64,000 bases of DNA from Solanum dulcamara (lineage: Eukaryota; Streptophyta; Magnoliopsida; Solanales; Solanaceae), in NCBI RefSeq assembly GCF_947179165.1, contig NC_077247.1:13343501-13407500 (forward strand). The letters are read 5' to 3'. Both the position numbers and the translations under genes were made by a program. Positions 46,961-57,523 of this stretch are shown in pieces. The first letter of the stretch is position 1. Each line of letters begins with the position of its first letter. The notes under the pieces are model-generated. The model saw only the letters and a program-made list of their open reading frames with translations, ran no database searches and had not been told where the DNA came from.

Positions 46961-47440
46961 GGGAGTTATATTTGACAAAAGTAAACTATCATATTCGTCC
47001 TATGGGGGGGCCCTTGTCTTCAATGTTTTGATCCAGATCTTGATCGCACCTGCAAAGAATTAAAAGAAAATCTCTTAGGCAGCAAATCCAAGTATAAAGT
47101 ATTTCCGATAAATAAGGTAAGGGGAAAATATTTTGGCTTATAATTTTGAGAAGTCGAATGGCATCTTCAGTCATCCTCTAGACTTGAGGTTGTCTTCCTC
47201 GATCTTCTGTTTTCCTGCGCTCAAAGAAAATTTAAGTTTGAGAGGGGTTGTTGATTTGTATCGACTCGCTGATTCAGGCCTCATCATCGGGAAACTCCAA
47301 TACTTCTATAGTCCATCCGTAGTATCTTAACCTAGAGACTTAGTAGGTGGAATAGTAAAAAGCATTTTTTAAGTAAATAAATGAATAATAAAAATAATAG
47401 TTTGTTCTTTAACGGAGGAGTATATCATGTGTATATTATG

Positions 47441-47475
<35 letters not shown>

Positions 47476-47629
47476 TAATCCTTTATCATTTAAGGTTGCG
47501 ACATGCTTCGAAGTCCATAAAGCTTCTCCATATCCAAATGTAATCTTTCTTGTAGTCTTGTCTTCTGACGATGCTTCTCTTGACTCGTTTGCGAGATCCT
47601 TCATGTGCTAATGATACCTAACTAAAAAA

Positions 47630-48020
47630 GAGTTTTTCTAAGGTATGACCGAACCCTTAAGGTTGCCTACATATCCCCAAATGGGAATCAGGTCTGTACG
47701 TAGTTCGAATACAATAAAAAAGTGAAAATATGAAGAGACCGAATCCGACAAGGATTGCCTACATATCTCGCCGAGGGAAGTCAGGTTGAGCATAGTTCTG
47801 AATACATGGAAATGATATTTTTTTGGATTTTCTAAGAGAGAACCGAACCCGATGTGGGTTGCCTACGTACCCCACCGTGGGAATTTAGTCAAGACATAGT
47901 TCTATTTACATGGAAATGATGTTTTTGGATTTTCTAAGAAAGGACCAAACCCAATGTGGGCTGCCTACGTACCCCACCGTGGGAATTCAGGTCGAGACGT
48001 AGTTCTGTTTACATGGAAAT
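47630..48020. repeat. Third tandem array, about four units of 105-112 bp
   Basis: Each unit has ACCGAACCCGATG, GGTTGCCTACGTACCCCACC, GTGGGAATTCAGGTC and CGTAGTTCTGTTTACATGG-like words. Starts lie near 47645, 47735, 47835 and 47943. The last two are the most alike. The array ends about 40 bp from the integrase stop. Confidence 0.88.
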
Positions 48021-48057
48021 TAAGAGTAAAAAAAAATGAAAGCCAGACTAGATGTCT

Positions 48058-49260
48058 TCAGATATAGTACTTCTTGATAGAGTCTGAGTTGATTGGCTTT
48101 GTGCTCACCGTGCCATCCATTTCTACCAAGATTACTGCTCCTCCAGATAATACTCTATGAACCATGTAAGGACCTTGCCAGTTTGGTGCAAATTTCCCCT
48201 TAGCTTCTCCTTGGTGAGGAAATATCTTCTTCAATATTAATTGTCCCGGTGTGAACTGTCGAGGTTTGACTTTCTTATTGAATGCTTTGGCCATTCGATT
48301 TTGATAAAGTTGACTATGACAAACTGCGTCCATTCTTTTCTCATTAATGAGCATCAACTGTTCAATCCTACTGCGAATCCATTCTGCATCATCTAAACCG
48401 ACCTCTTGAATAATCCTCAAAGATGGTATTTCCACTTCAGCAGGTATTACTACTTCTGAACCATAAACCAACATATAAGGAGTTTCCCCAGTAGAGGTTC
48501 TGATTGTGGTACGATAACCGAGCAGAGCATATGGTAACTTCTCATGCCATTATCTGTGACTATCCACTATCTTCCTTAAAATCTTCTTGATATTCTTGTT
48601 TGCAGCTTCGACCGCTCTATTCATCTGTGGCCGATAAGTTGTGGAATTTCGATGAGCAATCTTAAACCGCTCACAAGTTTCCTTCATAAGATTGCTGTTA
48701 AGATTGGCTGCATTATCTGTTATAATTGATTCTGGAATCCCAAACCGATAAATGATATTGTTATGAACAAAGTCTGCCATGACTTTCTTAGTTACTGCCT
48801 ATATGTCGAATCTTCGACCCATTTTGTGAAATAATCTATATCCACAAGGATGAAACAATGTCCATTTGATGCAGGAGGCTCTATGAGTCCAATCACATCT
48901 ATGCCCCAATCAGCAAATGTCCATGGGGAACCCATAACATTGAGCTCATTTGGTGGAACTCGTATAAAATCTCCATGCAATTGGCATTGATGACATTTCT
49001 GCACGTATCGAATGCTATCTTTCTTCATGGTCATCCAAAAATATCCAGCTCTTAAGATCTTCTTAGCAAGTGAACCCATTCATATGAGGTCCACATGTTC
49101 CTGCATGTATTTCTTCTAAAAGCCTTGTCGCTTCCTTGGCGTCAACACATCTCAGTAATCCTAAATCTGGAGTCCTCCTGTATAGGATTTCTCCATTAAG
49201 AAAGAAATGATTGGCCATTCTTCTTAGAGTCCATTTCTGCTTACTTGTGGCATTTTCGGG
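48058..49260 (-). pseudogene. Integrase of element I
   Basis: From high coordinates: zinc-finger part with the Cys pair CHQC and KILRAGYFWMTMKKD (49080-48980), then the core with WGIDVIGLIEPPASNGH (first Asp), FTKWVE, ESIITDNAANLNSNLM (second Asp, near 48715) and NRAVEAANKNIKKILRK (Glu, near 48600). The C-terminal part follows, with PAEVEIPSLRI, RMAKAFNKKVKPRQF, GKFAPNWQGPYMVHRVL and a stop at 48058. All three DDE residues are present. Interruptions: stops near 49080, 48785 and 48548. The NWQGPY and SGGA words match the Ogre/Tat C-terminal domain. Damage is only a few substitutions, so it is among the better preserved genes here. Confidence 0.9.
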
Positions 49261-49800
49261 GTATTTCTATGCCTTTATCAATCTCTTGATATCATAGTAC
49301 CATGGTCTTCCATCCACTTCCTCAACAACATGAAAACAATAAGCATGTCTATCATGTAATTTTACTTTGATAAGGTCGATGTAATTCTTGTCCGGATGTT
49401 GAATCATAGAGGATATCATTGCCAAAGCATCAGCAAATTCATTTTGAGCTCGAGGGACATGTTTGAATTCAATCCTTCTGAGTTTCTTACTCAACTCCTT
49501 TATGTAATGCAAATAAGGAAGGATCTTCACATTCTTAGTAGCTCATTCTCCTTGCACCTGATGAATTAATAAGTCAGAATCGCCTATGACCAAAAGCTCT
49601 TTGACGTTAATGTCTATGGCCATTCTAAGTCCAAGAATACAAGCTTCATACTTTGCCATGTTATTGGTGCAATCAAACCTAATCTTGGCTGAAATTGGAT
49701 AATATTGACCCTTTTTTGAAATTAAAACCTCTCCTATTCCAACTCCCTTGGAATTTGATGCTCCATCAAAAAAACATCCTCCAACCGTCGTATGGTTATG
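49261..49800 (-). pseudogene. Second (archaeal-type) RNase H of element I
   Basis: Tat/Ogre elements carry an additional RNase H between the first RNase H and integrase. On the minus strand the first part (49800-49540) is broken by frameshifts but contains DGWRMFF, the GVGIGE-like Gly turn and the TNNMAKYEACILGLRMA equivalent (second acidic residue). The intact part is ILPYLHYIKELSKKLRRIEF, then KHVPRAQNEFADALAMISSM with the last Asp in FADALA (49530-49267). It ends WYYDIKRLIKA, just before the integrase. Confidence 0.75.
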
Positions 49801-51480
49801 ATACGTCTTCTCCTACAAACAACACTTCTTCATTAGGGAAGTAAGTTTTGAGCGGCTCATAATCTTGATCCACTGGATTTTCTGCTAGGTGGTCAGCCAA
49901 GGCTTGTCCTTTGATGGCCTTCTATGTCACGTACACAATGTCGAACTCGGTCAACAAAATTTGCCATTTTTCCAATTTACCTGTAGGCATTGGCTTCTGA
50001 AAGATGTACTTGAGTGGATCCATTATTGAGATCAAGTACGTGGTGTATGTAGACAGGTAATGCCTAAATTTCTGTGCGATCCAAGTCAAAGCACAACACG
50101 TTCATTCCAACAAGGTATATCTTGCCTCATACGGTGTGAACTTCTTGCTCAAGTAGTAAATGGCTTGCTCCCTTCTACCCGTTTGATTGTGTTGTCCCAA
50201 TACGCATCCAAATGCATTATCCATGATAGATAAGTATAGTACCAATGGCCTCCTAGGCTCAGGTGGGACCAATATTCGCAGGTTGGACAAATATTCTTTG
50301 ATTTTATCGAAAGCCCTTTGACATTCCTCCATCCATTTTGTGGAAGCATCCTTCTTTACTAATTTAAAAATGGGTTCACAAATTACTGTGGATTGTGCTA
50401 TGAACCGACTGATATAGTTAAGCCTTCCCAAGAAACTCATCACGTCCTTCCTGGTCTTCGGGGGAGGTAATTCTTGAATTGCCTTGATCTTAGAGGAATC
50501 TAACTCTATGCCCCTCCTGCTAATAATGAATCCTAACAGTTTTCCTGCAGGTACTCCAAATGCACACTTTGCTGGATTCAATTTTAAATTATAGTTTCGC
50601 AACCTCTCAAAGAATTTATACAAATCATGTAGGTGGTCTGAACTCCTCTTGGATTTGATAATGATATCGTCCACATATACTTCAATCTCCTTGTGGATCA
50701 TATCATGTAAAAGAGCGGTCATGGCCCTCATGTAGGTTGCACCAGCATTTTTTAGGCCAAATAACATTACTTTATAGCAATACACTCCCCATAGAGTGAT
50801 AAATGCTGTCTTTTCTGCATCATCTCCATTTATCAGTATTAGGTGATATCCTGCAAAATAATCGACAAATGATTGCAATTCATATTTTGCACAATTGTCA
50901 ATGAGTATATGGATATTTGGGAGAGGGAAATCATCCTTAGGACTAGCTCTATTGAGATCTTGATAGTCCACACATATTCTGATCTTTTCATCCATTTTTG
51001 GCACTGGTACTATATTTTCCAACCAAGTGGGGTAATTTGTGACCCTCACAATGTTTGCCTCGATCTATTTGGTTACCTCTTCTTTGATCCTTAGACTCAA
51101 GTCTGGTTTGAACTTTCTTGTCTTTTGTTTAATGGGTAGGCAGGTGGGATCAATTGGTAGTCTATGTGAGACGATATCGATGCATAACCCTCGCATATCA
51201 TCATAAGACCAAGCAAATATGTCGAAATGTTGCCTAAGCAATTCTATTAACTCTTTCTTTCTTTTGGTCTCTAAATATATGTTAATTCATGTTTCCTTCA
51301 CAGTTTCCTCATCTCCTAAATTAACAACCTCTGTTTCATCCATATTAGGTTTCTCCTGGTTCTCAAACTACTCAATCTCCTGTGGTAGATTTTCAGGCAT
51401 CATGCTTTCATCATATTCTTCGTGGTCGTGTTCATTATTTTCACTTTGCTCGATGGATTAGTTACATGTCATAACCGTTG
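49801..51480 (-). pseudogene. Reverse transcriptase and RNase H of element I
   Basis: Before the long frame lie LIELLRQHFDIFAWSYDDMRG and FKPDLSLRIKEEVTK followed by a stop (51250-51070). The open part 51049-50102 reads NYPTWLENIVPVPKMDEKI, CVDYQDLNRASPKDDFPLP, FVDYFAGYH (first catalytic Asp), LFGLKNAGATYMRAM, the catalytic YVDDIIIKSK, KLLGFIISRRGIE and FLGRLNYISRF, and enters RNase H at LYLSIMDNAFGCVLG. A TAG at the end of TLLE (50102) interrupts the RNase H, which goes on with ALTWIAQKFRHYL. The motifs needed for RT activity are intact within this 315-codon frame. RNase H first Asp (normally in a YLSVSD/A context) reads MDN. Confidence 0.9.
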
Positions 51481-51899
51481 AACTAGGATTTTTAATATGA
51501 ATGCTGAAAAGTATAAAAGGCAAGTAAAAATAAATAAGTAGGTAAAATAATGAGATAATTTTAAAGAAATTAAAGACTCTTATTTAAAAGTGTTCTAGCT
51601 TATTAGAAAAAACAAACGACAACAAGGATCAAGCATGCTACAAGACTCAACTTTGATCATTAAAATTTTAAAAAAAATACAAAACTACATTCCACACTAC
51701 CAGGACTCTCATCTAAACAGGGATGGACTGATGGTCCAATTCTACAAGCTTTCTCCAGGCTTGGAATTATGGATGGTCAATTTGCGGAGTTCTATCTCTT
51801 TCTCTTCTCCAATCATGGCAATGAACAAATTTCCTATTCCTTCTACTATGTCATTGTCAGATGCGTGATCTAGGATTGGAACCTGCTCTAGTACAAACA

Positions 51900-52970
51900 T
51901 CGTCTTGATGGATTCTGTATGGTGGACTCATCCCAATGTAGGTCCATATCCGAGTCCAGTGGTACCTTTCTGATGCTTCAGCTGGATGGGTTCAACTATG
52001 CCATTGGCCTTAGGTCCAAGCCCTGTTTTAGGCTGATACCCGTATTTCAACATCTCTGCCATGACTATCTTCGCTGCTCCTAACAATTTCACACCAACCG
52101 ACTCTAATATCTCGTCAACCCTCACAGCTTGCATGATTTCTAAAGTGTGAAAAGTGGCTTCATCTAATTCCTCAGTGACTGAAATAGAATTGACAAAATA
52201 GATAGGGTGATTGAGCTCCCCATGAATGGTAACTTCTGCGTGACCCCACTCAAACTTTACACATTGATGAAGAGTTGAAGGAACATTTTTTGCCATGTGG
52301 ACCCATGGTCTTCCCAGTAGTAGATTGTAGTTCGATGACACATCCATCACTTGAAATAAGATAGGGAATTCTGCTGGTACCACTTGCAATGTGAGATGGA
52401 TTTCTCCAATGATGCTTCTCTGTGCTCCATCAAAAGCTCTAACCTTTACACGACTTTTCTCTATATCTCCCATGTTTAAGCCTAAAACTCTCAAAGTTGT
52501 GAAAGGGCAGATATTACATCTAAAACCTCCATCAATCAGAACTCGAGTCACAATATTTGACCACGATATAAAGTTCTTTGTTGTGTCCAGTCCCTTCCGT
52601 TGGTAGCTCATTATCATGGAAAGAGATTTTGTTAGATTACACCACTCTTCCAATTGTTGTAGCTAAGGTTTCACTTGTGGTCTCTTTCGGAATGCAAACC
52701 CCATTTAACACCTCCATCAAAGCATTCCTATGTGCCTCAGAACTCATTAGCAAAGACATTATGGATATATGAGTTGATGTCTTCTGCAGTTGCTCCTCGA
52801 CTGAATAGTCTTTTGGCTGCATCTTCTTCCAAAATTCTGTGATTTCAACATCTGTAACATTCTTCTTGGGATTTGGTTCCTTCCCAAGAAATCCTTGATT
52901 CAGATTCTCTAGAGCATAGCACCTTCCCGACCTAGTCATTCCATGAGCCACAGCGGCGTCAATCATCTTG
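51900..52970 (-). pseudogene. Protease region of element I with G-patch-like tail
   Basis: 52966-52637 reads HGMTRSGRCYALENL, FWKKMQPKDYSVEEQLQKT and ISIMSLLMSSEAHRNAL, the conserved segment before the protease in Ogre/Tat elements. A frameshift near 52640 leads to 52653-51928. There the protease active site VLIDGG keeps its Asp but lost the usual DNGSS form (GGFRCNICPFTTL), and the NYNLLLGRPWVH and TLHQCVKFEW words follow. The C-terminus has MLKYGYQPKTGLG and GTTGLGYGPTLG, a G-patch-like glycine pattern known to follow the protease in this lineage. The protein would mature gag-pol. Confidence 0.85.
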
Positions 52971-55011
52971 ACCTTGGCTTCTGTTTTGTAATCCCATGGG
53001 ACTCATTTGGTGTCAAACTCATCCTTTCTAGCAACTGTAGTAGTTACCACAACCCTCAGGATATATGTTTGGATAGTAAGAGGTTCCCTTAGTTGAACAG
53101 TGACAATAGGTCATACTAGAGATGCAGTGGCAACTTCTTCAGCGTTCCAGACAGGTGCGATGGTTTCTCCCAAGTTGTATTCTTCCTCTAGAGAAATCAT
53201 GTTGACTTCTCGATTCTCATGATTTAGCAAAGGGTTGTTGTTCACATTCGTAGGTGTTGGAGTGAATTTTATTATTCCTCTTCTTATCAAAGTCTCAACT
53301 TAGTTCTTCAAGCCATAACAATCTTCTGTGTCATGCCCTTGGATTCCCGAGTGGTAAGCACATTGCTTGTTTCCATCAAAATTGTAAGGGATTAGGTCGG
53401 GAGTTTTTCCTCAACTGGTGTTAGCACTCTTGCTATCCTCAGCCTTTCAAACAATTGAGCATAAGTTTGGCAATAGGTGTATAGGTGCGAGTATTTCTGG
53501 CTTCGAGATTTGGACGTGGTCTTGGCGCATATGCTGGTCTATTTTGGTGGGTTGGTGCTTGGAGTGGGACATGTGGTCTTGTTGGAATTTAGTATATTGG
53601 TGCTCGAGGTGGATTATAGTATGGTTGGGTATTGTATACAGGGTACGAGGTGTATGAAGTATGTGCAACAATTTGGGGATTGTTGGGGTATTAGTGGGAT
53701 TGTCCTCTATGTTAGTAATTGACAACTGAAACATCCTCCTTTTTGTTTTTAATGCCACTAATGGAGCCTGATTGTATGGCCTTACTTGTAGCTTGCAATG
53801 CGGCCATGGACTGAATTTTACCCGATTTGATGCCTTCCTCTATAAAATCCCCCATCTTGACCAATTCTGCAAACTTTTGGCCCATCATTGACATCATCTT
53901 GTCAAAGTAGATACCTTCTTGGGCTCGAATAAAGTATTTTAAGAGCTCACTCTCATCCAGCGGTGGTTGAACCCTTGCAGCTTCGGTTCTCCAACATCGT
54001 GCATACTTTTAGAAGTCCTCCGATGGTTTCTTCTATATATTGGCTAATGAGAACCTGTCCGCAGTGATTTCGGTATTAAATCTGAAGCGATTTATGAAAT
54101 CCTCAGCCATTTCCTGCTAGTTATACCATTTGCGAGGATCCTGGCATGTATACCAAGTCAATGCTTCTCCATATAGACTTCGAATGAACAACTTCATTCT
54201 TAGCTTCTCATTTCTCCCTACACCGACTAACTTGTCACAGTATGCCCTCATATATGCGTGAGGATCGCTCTTTCCATCAAATATGTCAAACTTTGGAGGC
54301 TTGTATCCTACCGACATGTCAATGTCTGGGCGGATGCATAAGTCATCGTAATCTAGGCTCTCTGTTCCCCTAGTGACTTGTAAGTTTTTTAATGCCTTTC
54401 TTAGACCTCGAAGTTAGGCGTCTATCGACTCATCTTCTTTTAATGGGCATCCTTCTCTATCTCTGTATATTGGTCAACCTTATGCGGGACCTTGACCCTA
54501 GCCGGTCTTATGAAAGTAGGGGCCTCAACAGTATATACAAGCGGTATCTATGAATCGTAAGGAGCAGCGATGTGTGCTCCAAATATCTGTTGTGCTGCTG
54601 GGTAGGTAGGTATGGCGGGGTCTTGAGTAGAAAGGTCAGGAGCAGTCCTGATTGTAGACGGATAAGCTAATGGTGCTTGACCATGAATGGGAGCACGTTT
54701 AGGCATATTTGGAGAATCTATAGGAGGAAAGTCATCTCTAGGGAAGTAGCGGGGCATCTTGAAAGTTGGGAAGGTAGTAGCCGAAAGCTTGGCCAAGTCT
54801 CGCACTTGACATAATTCCTCTCTCAAGATCTCAAGATCTTGTGCCATATGAGCCATTTTCTCATTATTTCGAGTGTTGGCCACTTTTGAGAACCCTCGGG
54901 ATTCTCTACTAGTATCATTATGTTTGCAGCAGCGTTAAATTCTTCTCCACCTATCATCTTTCCCCTTGATCTAAGGTTGTATCGTGAGTAAGCCAGTTTG
55001 CAAGTCGACAC
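52971..55011 (-). pseudogene. gag of element I
   Basis: It starts MSTCKLAYSRYNLRSRG at 55011. A frameshift near 54885 moves it to the frame of 54883-54548 (MAQDLEILREELCQV, a coiled-coil-like start, then PRYFPRDDFPPIDSP). After a stop-rich part comes the capsid domain VGYKPPKFDIFDGKSDPHAY, LRMKLFIRSLYGEALTWYT (54317-54117), then MAEDFINRFRFNTEI, ESELLKYFIRAQEG and QKFAELVKMGDFIEEGI (53897-53712). A knuckle-like CAYHSGIQGHDTEDC lies near 53340, followed by LIRRGIIKFTPTPT and the linker to the protease. The YHSGxxGHxxEDC knuckle and order are typical of Tat/Ogre gag. At least eight stops or shifts. Confidence 0.85.
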
Positions 55012-55306
55012 AAATCAACATTCTTTTAGGGATTAATCAAAACAAAATAAAAGAAAGAAAAAGGAAAGTATGATAATTTGGGAGAGATTTAAAAGTACAA
55101 CAAGTATATAATACACATATACGACAAGTTAACGACATTCAAATGTGTCTTATACGGAGCCTCTTTTTGCTAGAGGACGGCCTACGTTGCAATTAGTTTG
55201 ATGATAAATGATCCATTAAACACATTTTGGATTTGGAACAAACATAATTTCATTAATCGAATACGCCTTGGATCTTGCAATAAAGTAGACGGGCAGAAAC
55301 CTAAAA

Positions 55307-56911
55307 ATGAAAGTATATAGAGGCCATAAGGAGAACAAAGAGATGACAGGGTATAGATAAGAATGAAAATCTAAGGCCATGTTGGAGCGTCGTCATAATC
55401 ATCGTAACATAATAGGGCCTTGGATAGTACTCCAAGAATTCGTCAATCTGGTTTGATCCTACCTCTTCGTCAAACCCTATCGAACTATACCCAGAGTGAG
55501 CTTCTTCCTCTGGGTCCTTTTCCGGATCTTACTCTTCCGGGTCCCCCGAATATTCACTTGTATCCTCTTCAGGGTCTTCCTCTGGATCTTCTTTGATCAT
55601 TGGTATGAAATGATCTATTGATCCTGGAATTATTTGATTGTACATTGGTGTTGTGAATTCCATGTAAGGGAGTACCCCCTCCTTAACCCAATTAACCCAC
55701 TGGTTGTCCGCAACACCTACAATATCCTTTGTACTTGGTCAAGCCAAATGGCTCATAGTGGCATGCCACACATAATATTCTGGTGTGCACCATTTTTCAT
55801 GTCCTGCCTTCATCGTAATCATGTGATCCCATTCCAATTGCAAATATCTTATCCGCGCTGTCGGGACCGATATGAGATCATCCTCATGTAATGCCATATT
55901 TTCCCATAGTGGTATGTCTTGGACAGCCCCAAATTATCATAAAACTCGGAGAGGAGCATATGGCTGAATAACTCCTAGATCGATCAACTCAATGAAATAA
56001 AGGTATTGCGTCCTGACAAAAACCAATCCTCCCATCCAATAATACTTCTAGTGGATGGAATCTCCTTTGAGGTTGGTCAAAAACAAATGCCACTCTTCAT
56101 CTCCTATAGGCGCATCCCAATACCTGAGATGATCATTGTGGCTTTGGATCATATTATGGGTGTCTATAGTATAGTCCCTTTCTGATTCTCGGCAATAGAA
56201 GTGCTTTATTGCCCAGATCTGTAATAACAAATTGCAGCCCCCAAAGAAGTTATGTCCCCTCGTGTATGCTGACAATGATCGAAATACTTCGATGAGAATC
56301 ATATGCACCAAGGAATAGTTATGCGGCACCGCAAATAGATCCATTACTAGCGGTAAAATATTGATATTTATTGAATGGAACCTCATTGGGAAGACCATAG
56401 CCCCCAAAAAGGCCATCACAAATATCCTTGGCCGCATATGTATCCATTGGTTACGAGTGCAGGTGAATTCATCTCGGTGTTTATCGAAGCTCTCTAGACG
56501 ACCAAATCTTTGGAAAAGATAATCCAACTTTACCTTTCCATTTTCTGCACTCCTTAGTGATGGCAAGATATGCAGCCCTAATAGCCTAAGGAAATCTTCT
56601 GTACTTATGGTTGATGGACATATCGGTGTTTTTCCTCTTATCGGTAATTCTAGAAAATCACTAAACGCTTCTAGTGTTGGAGTGATTTCAAAATCCAAAA
56701 ACTTAAAGGTCACTGTGCTTGGGTCCCCAAACTCCATCAGCAATATAATGAGGATCTTGTTGGCTCGAATTCCCATGAGCGACAACAAAGCACCTAAATG
56801 CCTTCTAATCTCAACTCTGTGTTCCCTACGAATGTTTTGCCACCAATTTTGTATCGTGTGGGGGGACGAAACAACCATCTGAATGTTTGGGAAATTTTGG
56901 TTGATATTCAT
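55307..56911 (-). pseudogene. ORF1 upstream of gag, Ogre-specific (element I)
   Basis: The frame opens at ATG 56911 and is intact for 287 codons (MNINQNFPNIQMVVSS, WWQNIRREHRVEIRRHLGAL, FLDFEITPTLEAFSDFLELP, TCTRNQWIHMRPRIFVMAFL). The same frame continues past TAG 56048 to about 55307 with four more stops: IELIDLGVIQPYAPLRVL, RIRYLQLEWDHMITMKAGHE, and a strongly acidic part (KEDPEEDPEEDTSEYSGDPE). The full protein would be about 530 residues. Position, size and the LDFEITPTLEEF word are those of Ogre ORF1, related to plant mobile-domain-like proteins. Its role in retrotransposition is not known. No frameshift is seen, only point stops. Confidence 0.85.
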
Positions 56912-57502
56912 CTAAAAGAAAGGTAAGGGTATGATAAGTATATTTATTCCAAATCCGTCATGTGTTTTTGTTTGGATCATTCATAAAAACTTTCACATAA
57001 AATATGTCGTTAGGTGTATAACCTTTAACAAAGGGTGGATTTCCTAATTGCAAAGACGATGCCTTGGATCGCCTCGTCTAAGGTGTATGCATCATGACCA
57101 ACTTTCTAGAGTAAGATATTTCCTAGATGTTCAAGAGTGGGACTGAATGTTTGCGAGAGGGCACACTAATCTTATTGCGCCAACTCTGAAACTAAGGAAT
57201 CCAAAAGAAGGTTTGGGGGAGTGTGAGACACTCCCCGCATGAACCAGTGTGTGTATTGTGTACGGCCAAGGACTCGATAGAAATGGCAACGGACAGTGTA
57301 AGAAAAGCAGTAGCATGTAGTGTTTTCAAACAAACAAGGAGCACAAGTTTGGATTTTAGCTTGCGTCCTTTCAAATAAAGAGTAATATAACAAATTACGA
57401 TAAATAATTAAAATAAATAAAAGGCAAGTAATAAATAAATACCCCCTAATTCTAAAACTAAATTTTACCAAGGTTAAAACCTAAAATGCTAAGTACATGA
57501 CG
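56912..57502 (-). other. Leader between PBS and ORF1 of element I
   Basis: An untranslated leader of about 590 bp. Short open frames on the minus strand (57131-57471) overlap one another in different frames and show no domain. Nothing else recognised. Confidence 0.6.
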
Positions 57503-57520
57503 TCCCCAGCAGAGTCGCCA
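57503..57520 (-). other. Primer binding site of element I (Ogre type)
   Basis: On the minus strand TGGCGACTCTGCTGGGGA stands three bases after the 5' LTR. This is the form described for Ogre elements and attributed to tRNA-Arg. It differs from the PBS of F (Asp type) and of B and D (Met type). Confidence 0.88.
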
Positions 57521-57523
57521 AGC

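Larger units (their letters stand above)
45342..48057 (-). other. Long 3' UTR of element I
   Basis: This stretch of 2.7 kb separates the integrase stop from the PPT. It holds three separate tandem arrays (46139-46675, 46690-46960, 47630-48020), described below, and a TA/GA microsatellite at 47441-47475. The stretches between them (45342-46138 and 46961-47440) have no recognisable gene. Words such as TTACCCCAGTGTTGG near 45570 and TTGCCCCAGTATCGAG near 45798 recur with divergence, which suggests older repeats. Confidence 0.75.
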
